A DNA stretch of 36,846 nucleotides from Priestia aryabhattai B8W22. Lineage in GTDB: Bacteria; Bacillota; Bacilli; Bacillales; Bacillaceae_H. The stretch lies in the NCBI RefSeq assembly GCF_000956595.1, contig NZ_JYOO01000045.1, positions 1-36,846 of the forward strand, read 5' to 3'. The position numbers and the translations under genes are program-made. How positions within the stretch are numbered: position 1 is the stretch's first letter; every line of letters starts with the position of its first letter. Of the stretch, positions 24,762 through 33,213 are shown one piece after another. A model generated the notes under the pieces. That model did not search any database. It saw nothing but the letters and a program-made list of their open reading frames with translations, and was not told the DNA's origin.

Positions 24762-27700
24762 CTCGTTTGGCCTCCTCTCGAATTTTATCTAAAATAACAC
24801 TTTGACTCTCTGTACTAAGCTGACGATATTCGTTGTTTTCCATTGATTCATCGAACTGACAGATTGAGCGGTATTCACAAAACGCACATGGTGTTTTATC
24901 TTTTAGTTTATAAGGCGAAATATCAATTTTCCCATTTGTAATCTCTGTACCTGCCTCCACAAATTTACCTCGCACATACTGACGGAGATGTGTAAAATCT
25001 TCTTCGCTCGCAACCGAAGAATTAGAATAAAAGCCCCCTGTCTTTTTAATGCCAGCTGATATAACCTGTGAGTGTCCTGATTCTAACGTTTCGTCCATTA
25101 ACCTTACTGCTTCCTCGTCTCCTAAAAGCAGTCCTTTCATTTTAAACTTCTTAAAGATTTCAGCTTCAATTTGATCAGGCTGTAATGCTTTAGTACTGTT
25201 GATCATTGGATTATGAACGTGGAAATAAAGAACGCCAGCAGGCAATGCTCCTCTATTATCATGAAGAAGCTGTTCAGCATACGTCACGACTATGTCTAGG
25301 TAAGCTAAAATTTGAAGAGATAAACCGTAGTACACTTCCACTAGGTTTAATGCTTTATCGCTTGATTTATAGTCGACAATACGCAGTAAAAGCCCTCTGG
25401 AGCTTTCCGCTTTATCTACCCTGTCAATTCGGCCAACGAGTTCCATCGTATGCCCATTTGGCAGTGTGAACTGCATAGAAGGCAGCTCGGCGCTAGGCCC
25501 AAATCCAAGTTCCAATCCAACAGGAACAAAGCCGCTCACCTTAGCGTGCTCACTTAACACAAGCGACGCCCGTTCAATAATTTGCTGCAGCTTATGCGTT
25601 AAATAGTGGTGGCGATTGGAGCTCAATAAAATCTCATTTTGTAAGCGCGGAGCAAGTTCATGCACCGCAGCCGTTGAAAGCTGCTGACAGTCTTTTCTCG
25701 TTAAGTTCTTCCATTCTTTTTGACCGCCGCGAAGCTCGTCTGAAATCATCTTCAGCGCCGCGTGAAATAATTCGCCTATGTCAGGAGCTGCTAATTTGAA
25801 AACTTTTCGCTCTTTAAGCTTAAGCCCGTGAGAAGCAAAATGAGCGTACGGACAGGCTTCAAATTTCTCCATTCTCGATACGCTTGCTTGAATATGTTTT
25901 CCATACAGACGCTGACTCGTTTTCTTTGTTAACCGTTTGGCTTCATTTTTATAAAATAAGCTGCTTAGTACTTTCTCGCTGTATGAGTTCCAATCTGAAT
26001 TTTCTACATAAAAATTATATACATCCCACCAAGCGGAACTCATCGGATAATGGCGTTTCCATCCTTGCAGCTGACTGGCTAAATGCGCGATGCTCGTTAA
26101 GGGATTTGTTATATAATCCACTTGCTTTTCTTCTTCTAAATCCGTAGGTTCCGTCATTAACAGCTTTTCCTGCAGGAGCGGAAACAGCTCTTTTACTCGA
26201 TTAATAACGAGTGAAGGCAGCAGAGTCTTCCCTTCCTCATTGGCAAGAGGATACGAAACATAAAGTTTTTCAGAAGAGCTGGAAAGTGCTAAATAAATGA
26301 GAAATTGTTCGTCGAACAGCTTTTGTCTTCCAGTTGGCGCAAGCAATAAACCTGATTCAAGCAGCTGCTCTCTCTCCTTCTCAGATAACAGGCCATCGCT
26401 TTTTGGTTTAGCTGGAATCACACCGTCATTTACACCTAACACAAAGCTTGCTTTGATATCGGATAAACGCGAACGCTCAAAACTTGCCACAACCACTTGA
26501 TCGAGTGCAGGCGGAACAAGTGCAAACTGCATGCTGTCAAGCCCTGTCTCAAATAGATCTGCGAACAAAGAAATCGATACTTTCTCTTCTCCCATCATTT
26601 CAACAAACTGATCAAATAAGTGAAGAATTGCTTTCCATACCTGCTCGTGCTCTCTTGCTTCTTGAAGCTTTCCTTCTTCTTCACATCGGTTGCGCAGCGC
26701 TTCTATCTTTTGTGGAATATCTAAATTCGTTAAAAAGCGATAGAGCGCTTCTGCTTTTTCTTTTCCTATTTTCGCTTGTTTTAATTTTTGCTGAAGCGAG
26801 TAAATAGGAGGAACAATCATATTTTTTAATTCATTTATTTTTTGCTCAAAAGCAAGCTCTTCGTCCGTTTTTCCAAGGTTCATGTCTTCAAGCGAACGAT
26901 ATTTTCTGTAGGTAAATGGCTCCTTACTTGTCCACTTAGATCCTTGAATACCGTAAGCAAGCACGTAATTTTCTAATTCATCCATCTCTTCGCGCAGCTG
27001 GTGCACATCAGATGACACAGGAAATAAAAGGTCTGTTTTCACTGCTCGAAAGATGGTTTCATATCGCCATGACCCGCTTACCACCTCTAAGACTGAGCGA
27101 ATAAATTCAACGAGCGGATGGTGAAACATCGCTCGCTTTTGGTCAATAAAGTACGGAATTTCATAATCTCGAAAAATGGTTTGAAGCAAGTCATGATAGT
27201 CTTCTGCATTTCTAACAATCAAGGCAATATCACGATAGCGATAGCCGTGATCACGCACAAGCGACAGCACTTCTCTTGCAATCCCTTCTACTTCTGCTCT
27301 TCGGCTAACAGCCGGCAGCAGCTGGATGTGCTCGGGCTCTGACTGAAATTCCGGCGTTGGCCGTTCATCATAATATCGTTCTAAATAGGCAAGCTCTGGA
27401 CTGTTTTGATGCCTTTTTTGTTCTTTAAATACGTTTGGCTCTTGAATCTCTATCCCGTTTTCAGCCGCCAGACTCATTATTTCTTGGTACGTTTCGCTCG
27501 TTAATCGAAACAAGTGCAAGTCATTCGGAATAAAATCTTGATATGAATAATCAGAAGTAACCGCTATTTTCACTTCTCTACAAACTTTCATCAGCTCTAC
27601 TAATACCGTTAATTCTTGAGGAGTATAGTGATGAAATCCATCTACATAAATCGTTGCTTGAGCAAGGTACGCAGAAGAGGCTACTTTTTCACTCAGCAGC

Positions 27701-28254
27701 TTCAAATAATCTTCTCCATCTACATATTTTGTCATCAGCTGTTTTTCTAATTCTCCGTAAATGAGATGTAAATCATGTAATTTATCAGCAAGGACTTTCT
27801 CATCTTCTGCTTGAAGCTTTTGCTTCATCTCTTCGAGAGACGGGGCATCTACCGTATACTGTTTAAATTCTTTAACCATTTTTTCTAGTTCTTCAATAAA
27901 CCCTGCTTGTTCTGAAGAATTCGCAAACAGTCGAAGCTCTTTTTTTTGATGCTCGATAATTTTTTTAAGCATCATATGAATACCTGTTTGATCCACATGA
28001 TAGCGGCTAATACCTCCGACTTCTTGCAGGATACGCCATGCAAGGCGTGTAAAACTATAAACTTGAGCACGCATCATGCCTTCTAACCTAGGCGTTTGAA
28101 CAAGTGCATACTCCGACTGAAATGTCATCTGTTCAGGTACAATATAAATAAGTGGATGCCCCAGCGGAGCATTTAACAGCTCTTGGCGCATGCTATTTAA
28201 AAGATATTCCGTTTTCCCGCTTCCTGAACGTCCTAATAAAAACTGTAGCCCCAC
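24754..28254 (-). CDS. addB: ATP-dependent helicase/nuclease subunit B (AddB)
   Basis: A 1166-residue partner of AddA. It has Walker A GRSGSGKTEYL (residues 8-18), an inactivated helicase fold of the type that reads Chi, and a C-terminal nuclease (about 790-1150) with RIVDYKSSDK. The iron-sulphur cysteines are FEACPYAHFA (about 799) and CAFCEYRSICQF (about 1120-1132), spanning the nuclease domain as in known AddB. The start is GTG at 28254, with AAGGGGTG six bases upstream; the nearby ATG is out of frame. It is the first gene of the leftward addB-addA-sbcD-sbcC-yisB operon. Confidence 0.96.
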   Translation of the reverse strand: MGLQFLLGRSGSGKTEYLLNSMRQELLNAPLGHPLIYIVPEQMTFQSEYALVQTPRLEGMMRAQVYSFTRLAWRILQEVGGISRYHVDQTGIHMMLKKIIEHQKKELRLFANSSEQAGFIEELEKMVKEFKQYTVDAPSLEEMKQKLQAEDEKVLADKLHDLHLIYGELEKQLMTKYVDGEDYLKLLSEKVASSAYLAQATIYVDGFHHYTPQELTVLVELMKVCREVKIAVTSDYSYQDFIPNDLHLFRLTSETYQEIMSLAAENGIEIQEPNVFKEQKRHQNSPELAYLERYYDERPTPEFQSEPEHIQLLPAVSRRAEVEGIAREVLSLVRDHGYRYRDIALIVRNAEDYHDLLQTIFRDYEIPYFIDQKRAMFHHPLVEFIRSVLEVVSGSWRYETIFRAVKTDLLFPVSSDVHQLREEMDELENYVLAYGIQGSKWTSKEPFTYRKYRSLEDMNLGKTDEELAFEQKINELKNMIVPPIYSLQQKLKQAKIGKEKAEALYRFLTNLDIPQKIEALRNRCEEEGKLQEAREHEQVWKAILHLFDQFVEMMGEEKVSISLFADLFETGLDSMQFALVPPALDQVVVASFERSRLSDIKASFVLGVNDGVIPAKPKSDGLLSEKEREQLLESGLLLAPTGRQKLFDEQFLIYLALSSSSEKLYVSYPLANEEGKTLLPSLVINRVKELFPLLQEKLLMTEPTDLEEEKQVDYITNPLTSIAHLASQLQGWKRHYPMSSAWWDVYNFYVENSDWNSYSEKVLSSLFYKNEAKRLTKKTSQRLYGKHIQASVSRMEKFEACPYAHFASHGLKLKERKVFKLAAPDIGELFHAALKMISDELRGGQKEWKNLTRKDCQQLSTAAVHELAPRLQNEILLSSNRHHYLTHKLQQIIERASLVLSEHAKVSGFVPVGLELGFGPSAELPSMQFTLPNGHTMELVGRIDRVDKAESSRGLLLRIVDYKSSDKALNLVEVYYGLSLQILAYLDIVVTYAEQLLHDNRGALPAGVLYFHVHNPMINSTKALQPDQIEAEIFKKFKMKGLLLGDEEAVRLMDETLESGHSQVISAGIKKTGGFYSNSSVASEEDFTHLRQYVRGKFVEAGTEITNGKIDISPYKLKDKTPCAFCEYRSICQFDESMENNEYRQLSTESQSVILDKIREEAKRDE

Positions 28255-28368
28255 ATTTTCACCCCTTCATTTTTTTCTCTATATTTTCATTTGTTTAAGT
28301 ACAAAATGGATAAACGCCACGTAAACACGTGACGCAGTCGTCAAAATTTTATAGTGATAATCAGCTAA

Positions 28369-28392
28369 ATCTCTCTATCTCTCTATCTCTCT
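28369..28392. repeat. Octamer tandem repeat (ATCTCTCT x3)
   Basis: Three exact copies of ATCTCTCT in tandem, followed by a truncated remainder, 115 bp upstream of addB. Simple octamer repeats can change copy number by slippage. Confidence 0.85.
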
Positions 28393-28462
28393 CCTTATTA
28401 TTTTACTGAACTTGCAGACAAAATTCCACTTTGCCGATATGTGAAATGCTGGATGCAACAAA

Positions 28463-28500
28463 AAAACTTTTCAGTAGTCAAAAGACCACTGAAAAGTTTT
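28463..28500 (-). terminator. Terminator of the SDR reductase gene
   Basis: AAAACTTTTCAGT (28463-28475) pairs perfectly with ACTGAAAAGTTTT (28488-28500). The minus-strand transcript ends in a T-run. Confidence 0.9.
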
Positions 28501-28524
28501 AGAAAAGCGAGTTATTTTCTACTT

Positions 28525-29265
28525 TTACATCATGATTCCACCATCTACATGAAGAGTTGTACCGTTAATATAGTTGGACTCATCAGATGCTAAATACAGA
28601 TAAGCATAACCAATGTCAGAAGGCTGACCTAATCTTTGTAAAGGAATAGTGGATTTCATTTGATCAATGATTTTGTCTGGCATCGCCTTCACCATATCCG
28701 TCTCAATAAACCCAGGAGCTACAGCGTTTACATTAATTCCTTTTCGTCCCAGTTCTTTAGCCCATGTTTTTGTCATTCCCACTACGCCCGCCTTTGTCGC
28801 CGCATAGTTTGTTTGACCAACATTTCCATATACGCCCGATACCGAAGATGTGCTAATAATTTTCCCTTTACCTTGAGCAATCATATGCGGTACCACTGCT
28901 TGCGTACAGTGAAAAACGCCTGTAAGGTTTACGTTAATTACCGCTTGAAAATTTTCAACTGATAATTTGGTTAGCATTCCATCTCTGGTAATACCAGCAT
29001 TGTTAATTAAAATATCTATTTTAGAGTAGCGTTTCACTACTTCTTCTACCATTGCATCTACACTGTCTCGATCCGCTACGTTCACTTGAAAGAATGCTAC
29101 ATCTCCGCCTTCTTCTTTTAGCTGAGCTGCTCGTTCTTCTCCTGCTTTTGCATCGTAGTCAACCATAGCGACTTTTGCACCCTCTTGTGCGAAAATTCGA
29201 GAAGCTTCGAACCCTAATCCATTTGCTGCACCCGTAATAATTGCCACTTTATCTTTTAATCTCAT
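28525..29265 (-). CDS. Short-chain dehydrogenase/reductase, FabG/PhaB-like 3-oxoacyl reductase
   Basis: A 246-residue classical SDR that should reduce a 3-oxoacyl (ACP- or CoA-linked) substrate with NAD(P)H. It has the cofactor motif TGAANGLG (residues 11-18), NNAG (88-91), catalytic Ser141 in STSSVSG, Tyr154 and Lys158 in NYAATKAG, and APGFIETDM. It resembles FabG and acetoacetyl-CoA reductases (PhaB). The housekeeping fabG normally sits in the fatty-acid operon with acpP and the polyhydroxybutyrate genes sit together, so this stand-alone gene is an extra paralogue. The ribosome site before its ATG is poor (GCGGGTGAC). Confidence 0.85.
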   Translation of the reverse strand: MRLKDKVAIITGAANGLGFEASRIFAQEGAKVAMVDYDAKAGEERAAQLKEEGGDVAFFQVNVADRDSVDAMVEEVVKRYSKIDILINNAGITRDGMLTKLSVENFQAVINVNLTGVFHCTQAVVPHMIAQGKGKIISTSSVSGVYGNVGQTNYAATKAGVVGMTKTWAKELGRKGINVNAVAPGFIETDMVKAMPDKIIDQMKSTIPLQRLGQPSDIGYAYLYLASDESNYINGTTLHVDGGIMM

Positions 29266-29416
29266 GTCACCCGCGCTATAAGACGCTTACTAACAACGAT
29301 TAATCAGCAAGTCGCTTGAATCTTAGTAGCGCATTCCCCTCCTCAAAACGACGCCAAGCACGTCTTAATGATCATTCGGTGCTTTTCTAGTAATGATCCC
29401 TCTACTTACATCTTAG

Positions 29417-29445
29417 TAGTCAAGCTCAAAAATCATTCATATAAT
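29417..29445 (+). promoter_or_regulatory. Candidate promoter of the small ORF
   Basis: TAGTCA (29417-29422), a 17-bp spacer and a perfect TATAAT (29440-29445). A palindrome AAAACGTTTT (29453-29462) covers the expected start point, resembling a degenerate cre. Confidence 0.4.
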
Positions 29446-29484
29446 TTTTAAGAAAACGTTTTGAAATACATGAGGTGATAATAC

Positions 29485-29589
29485 ATGTTGAGAAAAAACA
29501 TGTATATCTTTAGAAAACAAAGGGTTCATTACTTAGGTGCAACTAGGAATAGACGTCTAATTTATTCCCAGTTTTTTCTTTTATTTTAG
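29485..29589 (+). CDS. Candidate 34-aa small protein
   Basis: An ATG at 29485 follows GAGGTGATA with good spacing and opens a 34-codon frame (MLRKNMYIFRKQRVHYLGAT...) ending at TAG 29587-29589. The product is strongly basic at the N-terminus with a hydrophobic C-terminus (LIYSQFFLLF). A promoter-like sequence lies upstream and a hairpin with a long T-run overlaps its 3' end. It is not a family I recognise. The same unit could instead be a small RNA. Confidence 0.35.
   Translation: MLRKNMYIFRKQRVHYLGATRNRRLIYSQFFLLF
29541..29573 (+). terminator. Hairpin with T-run at the end of the small ORF
   Basis: AACTAGGAATA (29541-29551) pairs with TATTCCCAGTT (29563-29573) with one A-C mismatch, and the inner TAGACGTCTA is itself palindromic. 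TTTTTTCTTTTATTTT follows, as in a rightward terminator. Confidence 0.6.
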
Positions 29590-29845
29590 CATATTTTTCA
29601 TAATTGATAAACAAAAAACTTGTTCATTACTGGACAGATACTCTATATGTGCATTGTTCTACCAACCGAATAAACAGACAAATAACTTCTTCGGGAAAAA
29701 TTTTAAGATCCTTTCAAAAATGCTGTTGTATCCCTATAAGAAAAGGCTTTTCTATAGTTTACAATACCCCTTTCGGCTGCATGTATAACAAAAGACTACC
29801 TATTAAAAAGCAGTCTTTCATCACTATTTGTTATATATAAACAAA

Positions 29846-30463
29846 CTATTTGTCATACTGTTTCACTTTAGATTTTTCGTTTAATCTCCGTTCAATTTGC
29901 TTTCCAACAAGCCATAGAACAAAAATGATCACTAAAACAAGTACTGCTTTTAGAGGCTGTTTCACAAATGAAACAAAATCGGCCCCAATAAAGCTCATCA
30001 TAAATATCATCACCATTTTACCAGCTAATACAGCAAGCATAAACTGAGCCATACTAACACGTGAAAGTCCCGCTACTACATTAATGGCCGAAGACGGGGT
30101 AAAAGGGAAACAAAGCATAATAAACAGCGGTCCGAAACCGTGTCTTTCTACCCAAATCATAATTTTTCGAATTTGCGCATGCCGGCTGATAAAATGCAAA
30201 AACCTCGCCTGTCCGTATTTTCTAAAAATCAAAAAGACAAGCAGTGATCCAACACAGCTGCCAACCCATGAAATCAAAAAGCCTAACCATAAGCCAAAAG
30301 CGGCAGCATTGGCCATTACAAACGCAAAAAGCGGCAAGATGGGGATAAACGCTTCTAAAATAGGCAACAGCAGTCCGGGAATGATCCCAAATGATTGATA
30401 TTGTTTTAATAACTCGAGGACGCCGTCTAATGTCAAATAATGCTTTAATGTTTCAAAATCCAT
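29846..30463 (-). CDS. TVP38/TMEM64 (VTT/DedA-like) membrane protein
   Basis: A 205-residue integral membrane protein with about five to six helices. The family signatures are ILEAFIPILPLFAFVMANAA (about 36-55), GSCVGSLLVFLIFRKYG, and CFPFTPSSAINVVAGLSRV near residues 117-135. Related VTT/DedA proteins act in lipid scrambling or membrane homeostasis, but no substrate can be read here. B. subtilis YhjE seems the closest named relative I recall. The start ATG follows AAGGAGAACATTCG. It stands alone between the small-gene region and the S9 peptidase. Confidence 0.82.
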   Translation of the reverse strand: MDFETLKHYLTLDGVLELLKQYQSFGIIPGLLLPILEAFIPILPLFAFVMANAAAFGLWLGFLISWVGSCVGSLLVFLIFRKYGQARFLHFISRHAQIRKIMIWVERHGFGPLFIMLCFPFTPSSAINVVAGLSRVSMAQFMLAVLAGKMVMIFMMSFIGADFVSFVKQPLKAVLVLVIIFVLWLVGKQIERRLNEKSKVKQYDK

Positions 30464-30625
30464 CGAATGTTCTCCTTATTTAAACAACTGTGCTACTTTT
30501 CACTTATTGTACTACTTTCCTTTACCAAACAAAAGTTTTACAGCGTTTTATCTTTCCTGTCCTTTTACGTTTGCCATACAGCCTTTATTTACGCACACAT
30601 ATTTAATTGAACAGCCATGCACTTT

Positions 30626-32605
30626 TTACTGAGACTGTTTTAAATAACGTTTAAACCAGCTTGTTAAATATTTTAGTCTTGCCGTTCGTAAATTAGGCTT
30701 ACCGCTTCTAGAAAGTTCATGGTTAGACTGAGGAAAACGAATAAATTCTACTTCTTTATCTTTTCTTTTCAATGCCACGTAAAGCTGTTCAGCTTGTTCA
30801 ATTGGACATCTATAATCCTGTTCGCTATGCAGGATTAACAGCGGTGTTTTAACGTTCTCCGCTAAACGAAGCGGCGAGTGGTTCCAAAGTTTTTCCGGAT
30901 TTTCATAAATATCAGCTTTTAATTCCCATTCGGTAAAATAATAGCCAATATCACTAACGCCGTAAAAACTCGTCCAATTTGAAATAGACCGTTGCGTCAC
31001 CGCTGCTTTAAACCGATTTGTACTTCCTACAATCCAGTTTGTCATAAAGCCTCCGTAGCTTCCCCCTGTTACGCCAAGCTTATCTTCATTAATATAAGAG
31101 TAGCGCTTAACCGCTTCGTCGGTCACTGCCATCAAGTCCGTATAATCCATGCCTCCGTAATCCCCTCGAACCGCATCTGTAAATGCTTGTCCATATCCTC
31201 TGCCGCCTCTTGGATTAGAAAAGAGGATATTGAATCCTTTTGATGCAAGTACTTGGAATTCAAGCATAAATGTATGACCATACATAAGATGCGGACCTCC
31301 GTGGATTTCTAAAATGGTTGGAGATATATCATTGGTAGCAGCAGCTTTTACTACCCAACTGTGGATATGTATACCGTCCGTAGAAGTCGCGTAAAAAGAT
31401 TCTGCTTCCGTTAACTGCACATGCTGTAAAAATGAGTCATTAACGTTTGTCAGCTTCACTAATTCCTCTGTTTTTAAATTTAGAGAATAAAGATCTCCAG
31501 GATGTGTAAATGTACTGATTGCTACGATAGCTTCCTCACCATTGGGAAGAACGGATACCCCATATACGTGAGCACTATCCATAAGCATAGGGTCTAACTT
31601 TCCATTCACATTTCCTTTATATATGCCCACAGAACCCTTTTCACTTACTACAAAATAAAACTCTTCATTACTGCTCCACATAATTCCCGCTGAGGTTCTT
31701 CCAAAGTGAAAATCTCCTGCTACCATATCTCCTACTTCTAAGTCTATGCCAGCAGTGATACAAGCTGTTTTTTGGTTAGAGACCTGATAAATGTATATGT
31801 CATTCATTGAAGCTGATCCGTATGTACGTTCATTTCCGATGTAAGCTATGTATGACCCATCCGGTGACCACGAAACTTGATGAAAATATCCTGTTTCTGC
31901 TGTAATAGATGTTAATTTTTTAGTCTCACGATGCAAAATAAACACGTCCATGGTTAACGATAAATCCGGATTCTCTCCTCGGCTGCTGCAAAATACGATT
32001 GAGTTTGCATCAGGGGCCCAGCATCCTACAGAGTGATGATAAGGTCCATCCGTTAAAAACGTCACTTCTTTATTTTTAAGTTTAACGACAGCAACTTGCG
32101 TATATTCACCTTTTAAATAGCCGCTAGCATCGGATTTGTACAGTAAACGTTCCACTTCGTACGGCTGAGGATGTTCATGATTTTGTTCAACTCTTACGGC
32201 TTTTTCTTCTACTTTTGTAGAAAACATAATTTCGTCACTATAAGGAGACCATACCGGATTACTAACGCCTTTTTCAAGATCTGTGAGTGCTTTTGCTTCC
32301 CCGCCTGTCGCTGCTAATAAGTAGAGCTGAACGGCTGGACTGCGATCGGATAAAAAAGCAATCCACTTGCCGTCAGGGGACCAGGCGGGAGAATGATTAT
32401 TTCCTTTATAGTACGTTAATTGCTTTGTTTTTTTCGTTTCAAGATCTAACATAAACAGCTGCGTTTCGTAACTGTTTTCTATTTTCTTCGTTTCTCGAAC
32501 CGTATAAACTACACTTTTTCCATCTGGAGAAATCTGAGGATTATACACAGACTTCAATTCATACAAATCCTCTACGGTTACCTTACGCTTTTTTAAATGA
32601 TTCAA
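30626..32605 (-). CDS. S9 family prolyl oligopeptidase/acylaminoacyl-peptidase (YuxL-like)
   Basis: A 659-residue serine peptidase without a signal peptide. The N-terminal half is a beta-propeller of TolB-like repeats (ISPDGKSVVYTV, WSPDGKWIAFLSDR, WSPDGSYIAYIG). The C-terminal alpha/beta hydrolase has the nucleophile in GVTGGSYGGFM (near 515), Asp in HSEQDYRCP (near 597) and His in QSNHELSRSG (near 630). I prefer the TTG start at 32605 (NHLKKRKVTVEDL) because it gives the family's usual length and has GGGGG upstream. An in-frame TTG at 32647 would add 14 residues. No terminator is clear in 30464-30625. Confidence 0.88.
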   Translation of the reverse strand: MNHLKKRKVTVEDLYELKSVYNPQISPDGKSVVYTVRETKKIENSYETQLFMLDLETKKTKQLTYYKGNNHSPAWSPDGKWIAFLSDRSPAVQLYLLAATGGEAKALTDLEKGVSNPVWSPYSDEIMFSTKVEEKAVRVEQNHEHPQPYEVERLLYKSDASGYLKGEYTQVAVVKLKNKEVTFLTDGPYHHSVGCWAPDANSIVFCSSRGENPDLSLTMDVFILHRETKKLTSITAETGYFHQVSWSPDGSYIAYIGNERTYGSASMNDIYIYQVSNQKTACITAGIDLEVGDMVAGDFHFGRTSAGIMWSSNEEFYFVVSEKGSVGIYKGNVNGKLDPMLMDSAHVYGVSVLPNGEEAIVAISTFTHPGDLYSLNLKTEELVKLTNVNDSFLQHVQLTEAESFYATSTDGIHIHSWVVKAAATNDISPTILEIHGGPHLMYGHTFMLEFQVLASKGFNILFSNPRGGRGYGQAFTDAVRGDYGGMDYTDLMAVTDEAVKRYSYINEDKLGVTGGSYGGFMTNWIVGSTNRFKAAVTQRSISNWTSFYGVSDIGYYFTEWELKADIYENPEKLWNHSPLRLAENVKTPLLILHSEQDYRCPIEQAEQLYVALKRKDKEVEFIRFPQSNHELSRSGKPNLRTARLKYLTSWFKRYLKQSQ

Positions 32606-32724
32606 TTTCTTCGCCCCCAAGGATTCATTTTTAAACCAAATAGCCAATCGATAAAAACGAAAGTAGCGTTTCCCTCTTACTTTATCATTTCTAAAAATAA
32701 AAATCTAAAAATTTAGAAAATTAG

Positions 32725-32753
32725 TTGTTTTTTCTTCTTTTAATCTATATAAT
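32725..32753 (+). promoter_or_regulatory. Promoter of the IDEAL-domain gene
   Basis: TTGTTT (32725-32730), 17 bp, then TATAAT (32748-32753), 28 bp before the start codon. A palindrome TCTAAAAATTTAGA (32704-32717) lies just upstream. Confidence 0.65.
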
Positions 32754-32781
32754 AATAAAAAGGGTGCAGAGGTGATGAGGT

Positions 32782-33018
32782 ATGAACAATGAAAAATCGT
32801 ACACGGAAATGATGAAGTCCCTCGCTCGCAAGAAAAAAGTAATTGATACTGTGAGTATGTTGGATGTTTATATCGAAATGGTAATTGATGAATCGCTTTT
32901 TAAGCGTCAAAAAGAACTGTTAGAAACAAACATTAACACGGCATTAGATCAACGTGATGAAACTGCTTTTTATGAGCTATCAGCACAGTACCAATCCCTG
33001 CTTCAAACATCTACTTAA
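32782..33018 (+). CDS. Small IDEAL-domain protein
   Basis: A 78-residue soluble protein. The C-terminal half, VIDESLFKRQKELLETNINT followed by ALDQRDETAFYELSAQYQSL, is an IDEAL domain (a short helical module in Bacillales proteins such as YpiB). The N-terminal half is a basic helix (MMKSLARKKKVIDT). Its function is unknown; IDEAL domains are thought to mediate protein-protein contacts. GAGGTGATGAGGT precedes the ATG. It is a single gene divergent from the S9 peptidase. Confidence 0.8.
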   Translation: MNNEKSYTEMMKSLARKKKVIDTVSMLDVYIEMVIDESLFKRQKELLETNINTALDQRDETAFYELSAQYQSLLQTST

Positions 33019-33060
33019 TATTTTAAGAACTTAATTCATGTTAATGATTTATATGTACGT

Positions 33061-33106
33061 TTAACAGGCAGATACTTTCTTCCCAGGAAGAACAGCTGTC
33101 TGTTAA
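33061..33106. other. Long nested hairpin after the IDEAL gene
   Basis: TTAACAGGCAG (33061-33071) pairs with CTGTCTGTTAA (33096-33106) with one G-U. Inside it, TTCTTCC pairs with GGAAGAA. No T-run follows on either strand, so it is not a plain terminator. It may be an RNA stability element or operator. Confidence 0.5.
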
Positions 33107-33122
33107 ATCGTGTTTACTACAT

Positions 33123-33157
33123 AAAAAAAGATTCTTACATCTGTAAGAATCTTTTTT
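33123..33157. terminator. Bidirectional terminator between IDEAL gene and aceA
   Basis: AAAAAAAGATTCTTACA pairs with TGTAAGAATCTTTTTTG around a short loop, with T-runs on both strands. It can serve both converging genes. Confidence 0.9.
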
Positions 33158-33171
33158 GTTAGAATTTTTCC

Positions 33172-33212
33172 TATGAGTGGAAGTACCCAACCGTTCCACT
33201 CATAGGTTTTTT
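33172..33212 (+). terminator. Second hairpin beside aceA
   Basis: CCTATGAGTGGAA pairs with TTCCACTCATAGG and is followed by TTTTTTG on the plus strand only, immediately after the aceA stop. It is polarised to stop rightward transcription entering aceA antisense. Confidence 0.75.
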
Positions 33213-33213
33213 G

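Larger units (their letters stand above)
28255..28524. other. addB/SDR intergenic region
   Basis: Holds the addB ribosome binding site, a small inverted repeat CACGTAAACACGTG (28318-28331), the octamer tandem repeat at 28369-28392, and the terminator of the SDR gene at 28463-28500. A TATAAA lies upstream of addB but has no clear -35. No additional gene was seen. Confidence 0.6.
29266..29845. other. 580-bp intergenic region with a candidate small gene
   Basis: The left part, upstream of the SDR gene on the minus strand, contains a strong GAGGAGGGG followed by a three-codon open frame (ATG CGC TAC TAA) near 29322-29343 and short inverted repeats. The middle holds a candidate rightward small gene (29485-29589). 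The right part, 29590-29845, shows only a weak hairpin at 29791-29818 that may end the TVP38-family gene. Confidence 0.5.

Noticed and set aside
9036-29384. The 12-mer ATTCGGTGCTTT occurring near 9036 and near 29370
   Set aside because: A shared 12-mer is expected many times by chance in a window of this length, and the flanks do not match.
29266-29600. T-box or other amino-acid riboswitch in the long intergenic region
   Set aside because: No T-box sequence (AGGGTGGNACCGCG) or specifier-loop arrangement could be found.
29604-29840. A 78-codon rightward frame in the 580-bp gap
   Set aside because: It starts with TTG without a ribosome site, directly after a terminator, and its composition looks like translated non-coding AT-rich DNA.
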